Source: Chrysomallon squamiferum
Taxonomy: Eukaryota; Mollusca; Gastropoda; Neomphalida; Peltospiridae
Assembly: GCA_012295275.1 (NCBI GenBank)
Contig: CM022675.1
Location: 10,396,682 to 10,460,681, forward strand
Direction of reading: 5' to 3'
DNA: 64,000 nt
Below, piece by piece: positions 21,274-35,600 of this stretch (positions within the stretch are counted from its first letter, which is position 1; the number at the start of each line of letters is the position of its first letter). The translations under genes and the position numbers were made by a program. The notes below the pieces were generated by a model, which did no database searches, was not told where the DNA came from, and worked only from the letters and a program-made list of their open reading frames with translations.

Positions 21274-24200
21274 ATGAGTGAGATTAGTTTCAGAGTAAAA
21301 TGCGTTAAACCAGAAGACAATAACATACCAGGAGGAAGTTTGCTAGAAGCTTACAAAGTATAATAAAACTTAATAGTTTTAAAACAGAACCATAATGTTC
21401 TCAAATAAATATTTGTCAAAAATAAAAACAAAAAAGTAAAGCCCCAAAACTCCAAACCTGTCTAGTGTAACTTAATTTATTCTATATTGCTTTAGTCTAA
21501 TTTATCTTTTCTTTTTATTTCATTAATGTTGAACACTGTTTAAAGAAATGATAATGAATCTGTCAAGGTTTTGAAAATTACACTAATACTAGTACACTTG
21601 TCTTGGACATACTGGTTTCCTCAAAAAGTAATGAAATTTAACAGAAAAACTGAAAAAATTACTTAATAATAAAAAAAAATAGGCTTTTAAAGAAAATATT
21701 TATATTGTAAGAAACAATGTCAGTTATATTTTCATTGAAATATACTTGATTTTGACATCTTTATGTTACATTAATAGGATCTGGATAAAAAAAAAAAAAC
21801 CCCTATTTTTTATTATTGTTTACAGAGTTTAGATGATCATGGATTTTCACCATTGTGGGTGTCTAAAGAAGAGTGTATGGAAGTGGAACAGAAGGAAAGA
21901 GACTGTGTTTACCTGATGGACCCTTTCGATGGTTGTGCATTTCATCATCTATCATCACTGGGGTGCAGGTATAGATATCAAATACCCTCTCTCAGTTTCA
22001 GTTTGAGAAAGCATTTCATTTCATTTTATTTTAGTGTTCTTCTTTATGTTGATTAAGTATAAAAGTTACAGAGTATTTTTATCATTATTAAGAAACTTCA
22101 TTTTATCAGATGATAAAAATCTTATTTTTCTGTTATGACCCAAAATTAAACTAGACCATTTTTTACATATATATGTCCAAGGTATGTAATTTTGACATGT
22201 CCACTGAATTATTATTAAGCTTTTAGGTGCTCTATTTCTTAACTATATTTTTCAGAATATTTGGCCCACAGTGTGTTTTATCATGTCTTCTCGCAAAAAT
22301 GGTAAGATTTCTGTTAAAATTTGTGATAATCACTTTAGATATGTCTTAATTTAATATTCATCATACCTTCATGGCATAGAGGAGTGTTATTATTAGCAAA
22401 TAATTATTGTATTTGTACAAAATGAGTAAACATGTACTTACATACATAATATATACATTATTACATACATAAAATTTATGAATTGAAATCTGAGAATGCT
22501 ATATCAAAATCATTGTATTTCTTGAAGAACACCTGAAGGGTGTGATAAATAACTTTCTTTCTCATAAACTTTTATAATGATAAAGTTTGAGAGGAACCTG
22601 TTACAAGTACTGCCAGTTAACAGCAAGAAATACTTTTAATATAAATCTGTATAAGTTGTATGCACAATCTTTTAAATATCAGTGAAGTGTTTGGAATGGG
22701 AAATACTCCTTTTAACGATCTAGATAAGATTGATTCTTGGTCTAAGGTTCCACAGCCACATCTTTAATGTCAGAGAAACATTTATTTGTCAATAATTATA
22801 AATATTTATTCTGTTTTAGCAGTTTTTGTTTTAATTTTCTGCAGGAGATTCCAAGAAGACGTTTTCCTATCTACAACTTGGCAATGAAGGATGTTATAGT
22901 CAGCTGTTCTAATCTGGACAGAGAAATAAGGGTAAAAGTTTACTCAGAAAAATCTTTTAATATTTTCTTCTTGACGTGTGTGAAGAAATAAAGCTTCTTG
23001 TGAATTAAAATTTCATTTAAAATTATTTCATAATAAATATCAATATGTTAATCAGTTTAATTCTGTATAGAAAAAAGAAGCTAATATAAATTTATGAATA
23101 ATTTTTGTTCCTTAAGATCTTGATAAGAAAATGGGGTAATTGACATTATTTATGTGTAATGGTGCTGAAAACAGTGTATAATAATTATCAGTGGTAAGCA
23201 AAGAAAGTCCTCTTTGGTTTGTTTTAAAATGCTCTCTTTGTAAATCAAAATATTTTTTCATTTCCAAGTTTTTCTTTTTATTTTTCCCAAAAATTAATTT
23301 GATATTTTATTACAAAAGCTACTATATTTTTAAGAATATTTTTCTCTCATGTTGTTTTTTTTTTTTTTATCAGGAAGAGATTCATAAGAAAGTAGAACGA
23401 ATGTGTGGAGAAGTGAGTAGAGTGTTCACAGAAATTGTCACTCATCTTGTTGTGGGAGAAGTTGGCAGCAAGAAGTACCTGGTTTGTTAGACTTCCTCAT
23501 TTAAATAACCACTGTTTCAAAATAAAATAAATAAACCTCATTAAATCTTTCAGCAAGAAAACTAAAATATTTATTAAGAATACTTGGAACCCTGATATAT
23601 AATACAACTAACAGCACAGCCCTGGCTCAGAAGTTACCAGACAGATAGTTTCAACATAGGTTTATTAAGAATATGAAACTCTGATTTGGTTTAAATCAAT
23701 GGAAGGAATATCTTAATCACTGCTTGACCTTTTTAAGTTACCAGTTGAGATGTTGATACAATATGCTTGGTTGCTACAGAAGCCTTTTCAGGTTCCAAAG
23801 TTTAAATATTTACTAGAAACAGTAGAAAATTATCTTAGTTCAGAGTAAATAAATACTTGATATACAGAATATTCGCAGACCATTTTTTGTTTTGTTGATT
23901 TTGTTGTGATCAAATTATTCAGATGAAAATTAACCTGACATTTTCATTTGATCAGAAATTTGGGCTTAATGCCTTTCAAAATTAAAATGAATCCCCTTTT
24001 TGTACCAAATTTTGTAGCCTGAATAATAATTATGATCATAATACTAATAATAGCAGTATTATTATAAAAAAATGATGATGATAAATATTTTATTTTAATG
24101 TAGGTAGCTGCTGAACTGGGCAAACAGATTATGCTTCCACAATGGGTGGATGATGTATGGGAAAAAGCAATGTACAGGTGAGGCTATACATTTAAAAAAA

Positions 24201-26665
24201 ATATATATTTTCTCTAATGCTTTGAGCAAAAACAGAAATGAAGAGTGGACAAAACAATTGTATTTTTATAAATTGAAATAATAACCAGCATTGTGATGTC
24301 TAGTGACTGCACAGACATACACCTGGACAGCTTAGAGGGAACAATAATTATAGAAATCAATTTTTCTTTCAAATGCATGTTTTAATTTAATTTTTAAATA
24401 TATTTATTCACAAAATAACAATTATTAATAAATGTGTATGCAATTTTATTGTTATCTTTTTTAAATGGCTTTCATTTCGTAAATTCATTATAAAAAAATA
24501 ACAGGTAACTATAAATATACACTAGGGTTTTTTTTTTTTTTTTTTTTTTTTCTTTTTATATTCATTAATTTTAACCATTTTCTTAAATTGATTAACATAA
24601 CAGTTGTACTTAATAAAGCATGCCATTATTTTAAGAATTATTTACCAATAACAATTTTCATATTAATGGCTGTATGTTATTGTTTGGATTATTTTTAAAT
24701 TGATTAATATCAGTTTTCCTAAAACAATTACATGCTGTTGATTTTAATATTGATTAATTCTAGCATGCCATTCTTTTTTTAAAAAGATCACCCAACAACA
24801 GTTTTGCTTTATAAAAGTGTATTGTAATTTTATACATTAACACTAAAAGTAGATTAATAAGAGTTGTTTTTTAAATTGATTTTTCCTCACAAATACATGC
24901 TGTTTGGTATTTTAATAATTGATTATTAATATCATTTTCTAAAAAATACACATCATTGTTTTGTTTTGTCTTCATTGATTTGATCTTATAGAGATATGTT
25001 ATATTGGTGTTTTTTTTAAAATTGGATATTTATAAGATTTCTAATTGATTTTTTTAAATCGATTTCTTCTTACAGACACAACGCCATATTGGATTTTTAA
25101 ACAAAATTATTAATTTTGTTTTCTAATAAACACACCATTGTTTTTTAATTGATCAACAGTAACAATCATGTTAAAAATACACACCATTGTTTGAATAAAC
25201 AGTTACTGGTACGATTATTGATTCCTGTTTGAGAAAACATAATTAACAGCTCAACTAATATTTTGTTTGGCATTAGAATAATAAACAAAATATTTGTTGT
25301 TATTGATTCTTCAACAAACTGTTGTTCTGCTTACAGACACGTGCACTGTCTTGATGAACAGTTTCAGAAACACAAGTGTCCAGTCTTCAAGGGTCTTGTT
25401 GTGACAGTGTCTGGACTGGACAATGAGGAGAGGAAGGAGATCAAAAAGATAGTAGAAGCAGAAGGTTTTCCATTTTATTTGATCAAATAAATCATTTTAT
25501 AAATCCAGAAAATAATTCAATAAGCTAGAGGGGAAAAATTATGATAATTAATAAATAAATAGTTCATTAATAATAATAAATAAATAGTTCAGTAATAATA
25601 ATAATAATAATAAACATAGTGAACAGAGTAACAGAAATGAAGATGTGGTATTCCTTTATTTCATATTTTTTGGTAGTGATTTCCATAGTTTTCCGTTAGT
25701 GTTAACTATAATTATATTTTGATGCAGTCACTGATGTATTTAACTCTGCTTAATAAATTGAAAATTGCTCACCGGTTAAACACTTGCTGGTGTCAAAATA
25801 AAAATTGGACTAAAATTGGAAAAATCGACAGTATTTCAGAAACAAGGCAGAATATTTCTCACTCAATGTTTTGATTTCAGGAGGACAGTACAGTGGAGAA
25901 ATGAAACTGAAAGAAACAACACATTTGGTTTTAAAGGAGCCAAAAGGTAATTAGTTTATTTATAAAATTCAACCATTTAATTGTTAGCACGAGCATCTGT
26001 TAGAAAAAAAAAAGAAAAAAAGAGGGATAAAATTAAATTATTTGTAAGTGTATGAAAAATATAAGGGGGATGGGGTATGAAATTAAATACAGCAGTCACG
26101 ATTTTGTTTTTGAAGACTTAGATGAATGAATGAATGTTTAACAGCTGTAAAAAACATGTAGACTACTAGATGTTGGACAGAAGTATGAAAATTATTTGTA
26201 TAAAATTAAATGGTAAAATAGTATCAAAATTTCAGCCTGTGTTGACTGCTTAAATGGTTACAGCATATTTGGTTATATACACAATCTCCAGTATGTTATG
26301 TCATGTTTTCATCAGTTGATAAATGTCAGGGTACTGTCATTTACAGTTCACATTTTTGCAAATAGATAAAGATGAGATGATTGAAAATAATAAAAAAGGT
26401 TTTGGTTAAAAAGTTTCTCTCATTTTTCCTGGAACCAGATTAATTTTTTTGTGTATTTTTTTTTTAATATTTATTTATTTTGTAGGTCAGAAATATGAAC
26501 ATGCCAAGAAATGGAACATTAATATAGTTCGAACCAGCTGGTTGTATGAATCTGTCGAGAAGGGTTATTGTTTGGATGAAATGAAATACGGGATAGAAAA
26601 CAAAGTTCAAGAAGAAACTGGCAAAGCTGTAAAAACATCAACGCCTGACAAAGATAAAACTACAA
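21274..26665 (+). other. TOPBP1 BRCT0-BRCT1-BRCT2 module, exons 1-9
   Basis: Residues about 1-305. BRCT0 covers roughly 3-91. BRCT1 starts at [11 protein letters not shown] and contains [14 protein letters not shown], with the KK of the phosphate pocket that in vertebrates binds phospho-RAD9. BRCT2 starts at [10 protein letters not shown] and ends with [14 protein letters not shown] and [17 protein letters not shown]. The Trp of the third BRCT helix is present in BRCT1 ([10 protein letters not shown]) and BRCT2. Expected partners are the 9-1-1 clamp and Treslin/TICRR, known for the family and not shown here. Confidence 0.92.
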
Positions 26666-29600
26666 GTGAGTTGACACAGTAATTTTATTATCTTAATTAC
26701 ACCTTATTCATTTTACCTTACACCTTATTCATTTCACCTTACACCTTATTCATTTTACCTTACACCTTATTCATTTTACCTTACAAGTTATTATAATATA
26801 TGCGATTTTTAAAATCTGTTTGGTACTAAAAGAATAAAAACAAATTTTTTGGTTTTGTTATCTTAATTATATCTCAGAGTTGTTTTTGCTTATATGTTCT
26901 TATTAGATGTAACTTTTTAATTCTTTGGTAATAAATAAATAAATTAAATACTTTTATGTGTGTGTATTTATAATTAACTATTTGTAATTTTCATGTACTG
27001 CCTTTGATATATTTTCATAGATTATTGGTTTAATGAATGAATGTTTATTTAGCTACATTTCAGTGTATCTGGATATTAAATATTGTTAAATTTCATGAAA
27101 GACAAAATGAACTCTTCTTTCTGAAAAGTTGTATTGGACATTTTGAAAAAAACAATAAAAAAACAAACAGTTAAATTATAATATATTTTTATTTTAGTTG
27201 ATATATCAAGGCTTGGTGATATCAGCACTATATCTAATATCTCAGCCATTGGTGCAGCAAATGATCATTCAAGATTTTGTCACAGTCGCTTCTCCATTGG
27301 CAAGGGAGATAATATTTTGACTCAACTTGATCTCACATCTGCTCAAAATAATTCATTTTTAGACGGATGCAAAGTAAGTATTAAATTTCATCTTGTTTTG
27401 CATCTTTCAAATTTTTTTTTTTTTTTAAATTGCTTGATTTCCTAAGCATTTCCAGATGTAAAATAATTTGATTTTAAAACTTGTCCTGATTTTGTTTAGT
27501 CTAAAAGAAATCCTGAATTATTAATGACTGCAAATTTTTTTTATGTAATTGATTTAATTGTTATTGATAAATAAATTAATATTGATTAATAGTGAATTAG
27601 AGACACAAACTGAAAGAAGAAAACGAAATAAACCTCTAAAAACTAAACAATATTTGCTGTTCGTTTTCGAGAGAAATAAATATTATTTTAAAAAATATTT
27701 TAATAATATGTAAATTAAATATGTAAAAAATTTATAAATTATTAAAATTAGAATTTAAGCATCAAATTTTTAATTTCTCTTTACAATAATCACAATAATT
27801 TTGTTATGTACAAATAAGTTTATTATTAATCTGAAAAAATTAGAAATATAATCTTAATTTCTAAAACTCTTTTATTTTTTATTTTCAGATCTACTTGTCA
27901 GGTTTCAGATCCCAAACTTTAGATAAACTCAGGAAAATAATTAATATTGGTGGAGGAACCAGGTTTGTTTGTAACTTCTTAAATTTTCAGCATTTTGATT
28001 ATAAATTTATAAATTTATTTATTTATTTATTTATTTATTTATTTGGATTATTATTATATTATTTAAATCTAAATCGTTAAACCCTCATTTGCTAAAGTTT
28101 CTGCTAGGAGAATTGTGATAAAATATCAGGAAATGACAATAAATAATAAATGAAATTACTTGTTAACCATTATTTTGTCAATATTCTGATTGGAAAGGGA
28201 AAAAACATGAGTGTATATAAAGAAACATTTATTGCTTTTAAAGAAAATTATATTTTTATTGAAATCTGGTGGCATTAAGAATAATTTATTTGGTAGTTTA
28301 TTATTATTCTTTTTTCATTAGCTTGATTTAAATGTCTGGAGAGTTGAAATGGTATGTATAGATCCTTAATTCTTTGACTGGAACGGGACAAATGCCAGTG
28401 GGCAGTACTAGGGAAGACTGATACTGTGAATTACAGCTTCTTGAGGAAATTATATTCTAAAAGTTGTTTTTGTTGTTTTTATTTATTAATGTGTTTTCTC
28501 ATGTTTTGGGGCATTTTTTTTTTTCTCAAGGTTTGGCAGTATTAATGAGAACATCACACATGTAATTATTGGTGAGAAAATGGAATCTGATATGAAACAG
28601 CTTAAAGAGAGTAATCTAAAGTTAGTTTAATTTTATTTATTGTACTTCTCTTATCTTCAGTTTTAACCATTGTTCTAGCTTATCTTTGCATTATTTTACA
28701 CTTCTCTTTACTTTATTCTTTGTTCTTGCACTTCTCTTTATTTTAACCTTTGAACTTTTTTATATGAATATTAATCTCCATTCAGTTTTTTCTATTGAAA
28801 GTTCATACTGTTCATTTGTTACTTTAAATTTCATATTTTCAGTAGTTGTTAAAATGAATTCTTATATTTTTTTATTATTTAAAAATGACTTTCTTTCTAT
28901 TTCTATTTTTTGTTTAAATCATATAAGAGAAATTATGTATTTTAAAAAAACACAAAAAAAAACAAACACAACAAAGCCTACACCAAGAAAACAATGAAAA
29001 ATAAAAACAATTTTCCATGGTCCAAACTATTTCATTGATCTGCAGACCTCACATTGTAACACTGTCCTGGATTGTCCAGTGTTTCAATGAAGGAAAAAGA
29101 GTTGATGAAGAGCCACACAAGTGTTTAGAGTTATCTCCACCTGACAACCCAACCTCTCCAGTTCAGAAGAAGAAAATGTAATTCATTAATTTTTATTTTA
29201 TAATTTTTTTTTACTTTATTGTTTCTCAAATTTAATATTGTTCATAAACTCTATGAAAAAAATATTTCAGAGTAAATAATAACTATTTTTATGATTGTAA
29301 AAGTCACAACTTTTTGAAAATAACTAAAGTTGAGTTTGATTTAGTAATTATATGATATAAATGACATTCTTATATATTCAACTTTATATGTAACTTGTAT
29401 TCATTTTGTTTAATGATTAGATGATTTTAAATGTAAAACTAGACTTATTCCTTTTTGTGATTTATATAGAATAAATTTGCTTATGTTAGAAAAGATTTTT
29501 AAAATTTCCTGTGTAACTATTTCAGTAAAAAGGCTGATGTATCCAAACAGTCCAAGCAGCCCTTGATAAAACCTGTGGAAACTGAAGAAGATGAAGATGA

Positions 29601-32600
29601 CATTATGAGTCAATATCTACCTCAAGAAGGTTAAAAAACACCACTAAATTAATGAAATGTCATTCTCTAGTTCTTTACGATTAATTAATAAAATTCCCTT
29701 TCTCATTTCATTTATTATTAATAGATTACAGAAGCATGATTCTGTCTTTATTTTTTGTATTTTTCAGTATGCAATTTCAGTTTTACTTATATTATTAATA
29801 AATCAATCATCAGTAACTGTATGTATTTAGGCTGAAATCGTTCATCTGTTAACAGAGGCAATGAAAATAAAGTTACAGAAATTTGAAAGTAATTGCTAAA
29901 ACAAGTGATTTCAATTTTTCATATAAATCTTCTAACTGTTAATACCCCAAATGTTTTTTTTGTAACAATTTTTTTTTTTAATTATTATTATTTTTTTATT
30001 TATTAAAGAAAATAAAACATTAAAGGATAAACCAGAAATCAACGATAATCACGAAGAGAAAGCTTCATCTTCAGGTAATAAAACATTTAAGTAAACTAAT
30101 AAAAACAGTGTTTAGATATTATTTAGACTCTACATAAAAATATATATTTCTAAATGTTCTGAGTTATAAATTAAAATATAAGACTTTTTCAAATATTACC
30201 AAAAAGATTTTGGCAAATAATAACAACACAACAATCTTTATGGAGATTATTGATAAAAAAAAAAATACATATACCTAATTTCGTAGAGATATAAAATAAA
30301 ATATATGACCTTTCAAATGTTTCAGATGAAATTTCAGCAAATCATGACGACACAACAATGGCTGACGAAGTTGATGGGGACGTTGTTAGTGCAGTGAGTA
30401 AAGGAATATTTTACAAGAAAACATTCCTATTCTTTGGATTTGAAGATGATGAAATTAAAGAGCTAGGGGACTATATAGCAGAGAGTGGAGGTAAATTTAG
30501 TAGTTTGTAGAGTTAAAGATTTTAAACTTCAGAAACTGCCCTAAGATGTTTGTGATTTTATATTGTTTCAGTTTATTTTAGTTCTGTTGTAAATAAGCAG
30601 CATATTTGGATTTTTTAATGAAAAAAAAAGGATAAATATAATCTTTTTCTTTGATTTTCAGTTAAAGTGATTTTTTTTTTATATCTCCTGCAAGAAAATG
30701 TTTTATTCATGCACAAATTTTGTTTAGTCATTTAGAAAAATAAAGCAGTCTAAATAATAAATAATAATAGTAATAATAATAACTAACTAAATAAAAAGTA
30801 TTAATTTTTAAAAACAACAAACAAATCCACTCGTATATTTTTTCCCCATTTTGCTAAATATTTTTAATCTCTTTTTTGTTAAATATTTTAAAATTCTTTT
30901 GCTCTAATTTCAGGGAAAGTGGTTTCTGAAAATCAACGAATTATTGCTGATTATGGAATTGTACCAGTAACAGGCTACCCAGTGGCATGTACTGTGGTAG
31001 AAATTGTTACAAATGCTTGGCTAGTAAGATTTTTAAAGTTTATTTCTTTATTTCAATATTAACAGTTTCCTAACTTAAGAAAACAGTGGATTGTTCAAAT
31101 ATCAAAGTCTAAAAGTAATTCAATTGATAATAGCTAAATTTTTATTTCTGTTCTTTTTTCATTTCTTATTTTTATTTATTTTTTATTTTTTTTTTTTTTT
31201 TTTTTTATTCTATTTTTGAATTTATATACATGAAATATTGTCTGGAATAATTTGTTATTTACAAAAAAATTAAAACTAAGAATTTATTAATCCAGGATTT
31301 CCTTCAGGCTATGAATGGATTCTGTGGAATTATTTTTGTCTATATGTTTACCTAACTGCAGAAGAAAACGTTTCATGAAAACAATATAAACAAAATATAG
31401 CATTTTAATTTGCCTTCAGTTTAATCAGAAATGTTAGGACACCTGGGCAACTTATTTTTTATCAAACTTTCACACATACCATCAAGGCTGTCACTGTTTG
31501 TAGCTTTATCGTGGCCAATAACTAATTAAAACTATTTATTTAATAATATGTAAAATCACCTAAATCTTCAAATCATTACATTTTATTATATTTTTGTACG
31601 CCTTGTATTAATGTTTTTGATTTTCAGCAAATGTGTATAGAAGAAAATGAGCTGATACCTGTAGATAACAATGAACTATTTCGACCTCTCGACCTGGCAA
31701 GTGGAATAGAAGAACTGCAGCCATTAAAGGGATGTGTTTTGTCAGTCAGGTGAGAATTAAAACTGGGTCCTACTAGATAAACAATGTCTTAAACATTTCC
31801 CTTAGTCTAAGGAGTTAAATAAAACATTAAAAAGTTGTAGAGTTCATCTTAAAGGTGATCTCAACAGTATCTGACCCCTGAGGTTGGTCTTATTGTGTAT
31901 CCTCTCTATTTGGAATAGACATATAATATAAAATAGTATTTGATGCCTTCAGTGAGTCTTTATGTATGTAGTTCTTCAAAGGCACAGAGAGTAAAAGATT
32001 TCCTGAGAGGGTTCTGAGAGCTAAGCACCTTTTGGTTAGCTGATAATCAGATATCCATAATAAGTTTATTAAGCATGCATATTTAGTGGGTTAGATAACA
32101 TGTTTAAATCCTGAAATGATAAAAAGAGAGTTGTAAGCAGTGCGCCTTCTTTGGTCTTAGAAAGTTCAGGCATGTTTTATTTAATGGTGTCTACAGTATT
32201 GATAATGTGAGAAAAAAATCAGTCATCTGAAGGTAAAAATCCATTGATTTATTGGTATATATTATTATTATTATTATTATTGTTGTTACTTGTAATTGTT
32301 GTTTTTCAGTGGCTTCACAGGTACAGAACGAGACTGCTTAACACACCTTGTAGAATTACTAGGTGCCAGGTTAGTAATGTACTTAATCATGAGTAATATA
32401 AATATTTAAATCTGTGCACTATTGTTGCGTAATAGTATTAGTAATGATAATTATGATAAACAACAACAGCAATAATAATAATGATTATGATAATAATATT
32501 TCATCCCTTTCAACATATAAAGATAAAATGCAGATTTTAAAAATCTTAAATTTTATGTTTTTAAATTGTTTTTAAACTTCATCATATAATCTACAAAACA

Positions 32601-35600
32601 ACAACAACAACAAAATATTAAAATCAAAAATCAAAAAAATAATAATAATAAAAAAGCAAAAGATATCAACAATTAGTTTCTGTTCTTCCTTCTTCAGAGT
32701 GTTATCAGTTTTTTCTATGTTTTATTAAATATAATATTTTTATTTCAGATGTCAGGAATATTTTGTGAGGAAAGCCAACAAGACACTGGAAGCTAGCACA
32801 CATCTGATAGTACGTGAACCAGGTGGAACAAAATACAACACAGCCAAGAAATGGAAACTGCCTGCACTGTCTAAACAGTTAGTTCTTCTCATACATATGT
32901 TTTCCATATCTTTTCGGTTTAATTGTTTAGAAACTAAATTTTATGACCAAGTTTAAAGCAATTTCTTTTTCTTTGTTTCAGCAAGTAGGATGATATTAAT
33001 GTACATTTCACAATATATGTAGTTAGTAGAATATTTATAATATTTTAATTCCTTGTTTATTTTTTGATGTTCCAGATTATTTATAGTTTTTGTTTATTTG
33101 TTCAGGTGGCTCTTTGTGTGTGCTAGAACAGGAAAAAGAGTTGTCGAGACAGACTATTTAATAGACAAAATCTTTAACAAAACCTCAGAAGAACAAACCA
33201 AAGAAGACAAACAGTCAGAAACAAATGAATCGAAGCATACAAAAACAGGTTCTAATGGAACCAACCATGCAGAAAATTCAGAAGTCTGTGATGCCAAAAA
33301 ATTAAAATCCAATCCCAAAGATCTGGAAACGGAATCTCTGAAAGAAATTTCCACTTCAAAATCAGAAACAAAAGAAACAAAACAATCTTTGTCGGCTTCA
33401 AAAGATGAATCCGACAAGGCACGTACTGAAAATGGGATCTCAGGTATTGAAAACAATGTTGCTGTTGATGATGTTGTTGCCACTTCTTCAGCGGAGAATT
33501 CTGACAATGTGCAGACGAATGTTGAGGACCCCATGGCTGATGCCAAGGCATTGTTGAAACCAAACAGTCAGAAAGAAAATGTGACAACCACAAGAAATAC
33601 TCCAGCTGGAAACAAGCCACAGCATAATAAAATTAAGGTAAATAATATCATACATATATATTTATATGTGTGTACCTTAATTTCTGTATCTCTATCTCTA
33701 CATCTATATCTATATCTATATCTATATCTATATCCACATGCACACGCACTCACACACACATACACATTCTCACTTACATGCATACATACACACACATATA
33801 TATATATACATGTGTATATATATACACACACACACAAATATATAAAATACATGTGTAATAATAATTAAAATAATAAAAACAATGCTAATAATAATAACAG
33901 CAGAAGTAAATGACAGTCATAATATTGATGAAAAAAGCAGAGAAAAGAATTTTAACAACAGGAATACTTTTTTTGATTTTACAGATAATAATAATAAATA
34001 CCAAAAATTAAAATATAAAAAAATAAAAAAAGATAATACTGTGGAAATGTCTTACATCAGACATAAATATTGATTTACAGATACTGATGATAATATTGAT
34101 TTTTAAAATAATAATCCGTGTATGTTTCAGGAACTGCAGCAGATGACACCAAAATCTTTGAGGTCATCAGAACCAGGTGTGGACACCCCAGGGAAATTTC
34201 TTGCCCCAGGAGTTCAGTTCCGCCCTAAATTTAATTTTACAGTGAGTGAGATAAACCAGTATTGTGTTAGCTTGTAACAGCTGGATTTTATTTTACAAAA
34301 ATTATATAAAGTGTGTATGCATTTATGTCTTTTAATTATTCAGTTGCACATAAAATATTGTTAATATTTAAGCAAATTAAGACTTTTATTTTTTTAAATG
34401 TAAAAAAGTGAATAAATTTTATATAAAGAATGTACTTGTTTGTATCTTATACTTACATAAATTCTTAAAAATATTATAAAAAATATTATAAAAAATATAT
34501 TAAGTAATGTAAGTATCTTAATAAATTTGTGTTAATTTGTGGATCCTTATTTTTATAATGGTATGATATTAGGACTGTTTGAAAACTGCATTCTGCATTG
34601 TGCAAGCTAGAGTGACACTAAACAACATTCCAGAGTATTTAATGACTAATTAAAAGATTTTATTTTGTTTATTTATTTTTTTGTTATATATTTATTATTT
34701 TGCTTTCAGGCAGCTTATGCAATGCTGGAGACCCCTCCTGGTGAAAAGAAAACAAACAGACGAGACAGTGTAGTAAGTGGAATATGTTTATATATATATA
34801 TATATGTATAAACATGTAGTTTCTGTGTTCTATGAGATCTGATGTTCTAAGGGAACATGCATGTATTTATTTACTGCTCTTTGGGATCTCAGTTGCATTT
34901 TGTAAAAAGAAAAATAATTGCATAAGCAGTCTTAAAAATTGTTATTTATTATTAATAAGAATGTTTATTTGGTACATTTATAATGATGAACTTTTTCACA
35001 GTCGCTGAAAGATTTGTTTCGAGATTCTATGAAGGTGATGGTTAAAAACAGCGCAGTCCCAGTGAAAGATAAGAGAACTTCAGATGTGAATTTCAGAAGC
35101 AATTCCGAGGTAACTGATTACTGTCACATTATTTGTTACATAATTTCTTTGATGCTTCTTCCTTATCTTAAAATACAAATGCTTAATCTCTGAAATTACT
35201 TTAGTCATAATACGTTAAGGTATAACATGATCCCATCAACACTGAAAAAACAAACAAACAGAAAACCACAAATGAATATATTTCATCTATATGTAGATCA
35301 TATCACCCTGAACTGTCATCTAAACAGATTTAAACTGAGTTAAACTGCAGACACTGCCCTAGTGTAGCTGATACCATTGAATTTTCTCTTCTGCTGTCCC
35401 ACCCTAACAGGAAACAGAAAAAAACTGTTACCTACTCAAGAACAGTCTCTATGACACCACTCAACAACTTCAGCAGAAAAAGTCTTGGCAATCTAGCAAA
35501 GTGGGCAACATCATACTGATGGGGTTGATGAAGAAAGAAAGAAACAAAGAAAGAAATTATAATTGAATTTCTGAATTTCACAACAATATTTTCACTGGTC

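Noticed and set aside
23640-24060. Possible extra exon in TOPBP1 intron 5
   Set aside because: No open segment with acceptor and donor in the required phase; exons 5 and 6 join directly within a conserved BRCT1 sequence (KKYL-VAA).
26697-26780. CRISPR-like tandem repeats
   Set aside because: The 21-bp units abut with no spacers, and the context is an intron of a eukaryotic gene.
33154-33620. Two antisense open frames opposite TOPBP1 exon 21
   Set aside because: They are shadows of the long Lys/Glu/Ser-rich exon; composition and frame are explained by the sense strand.
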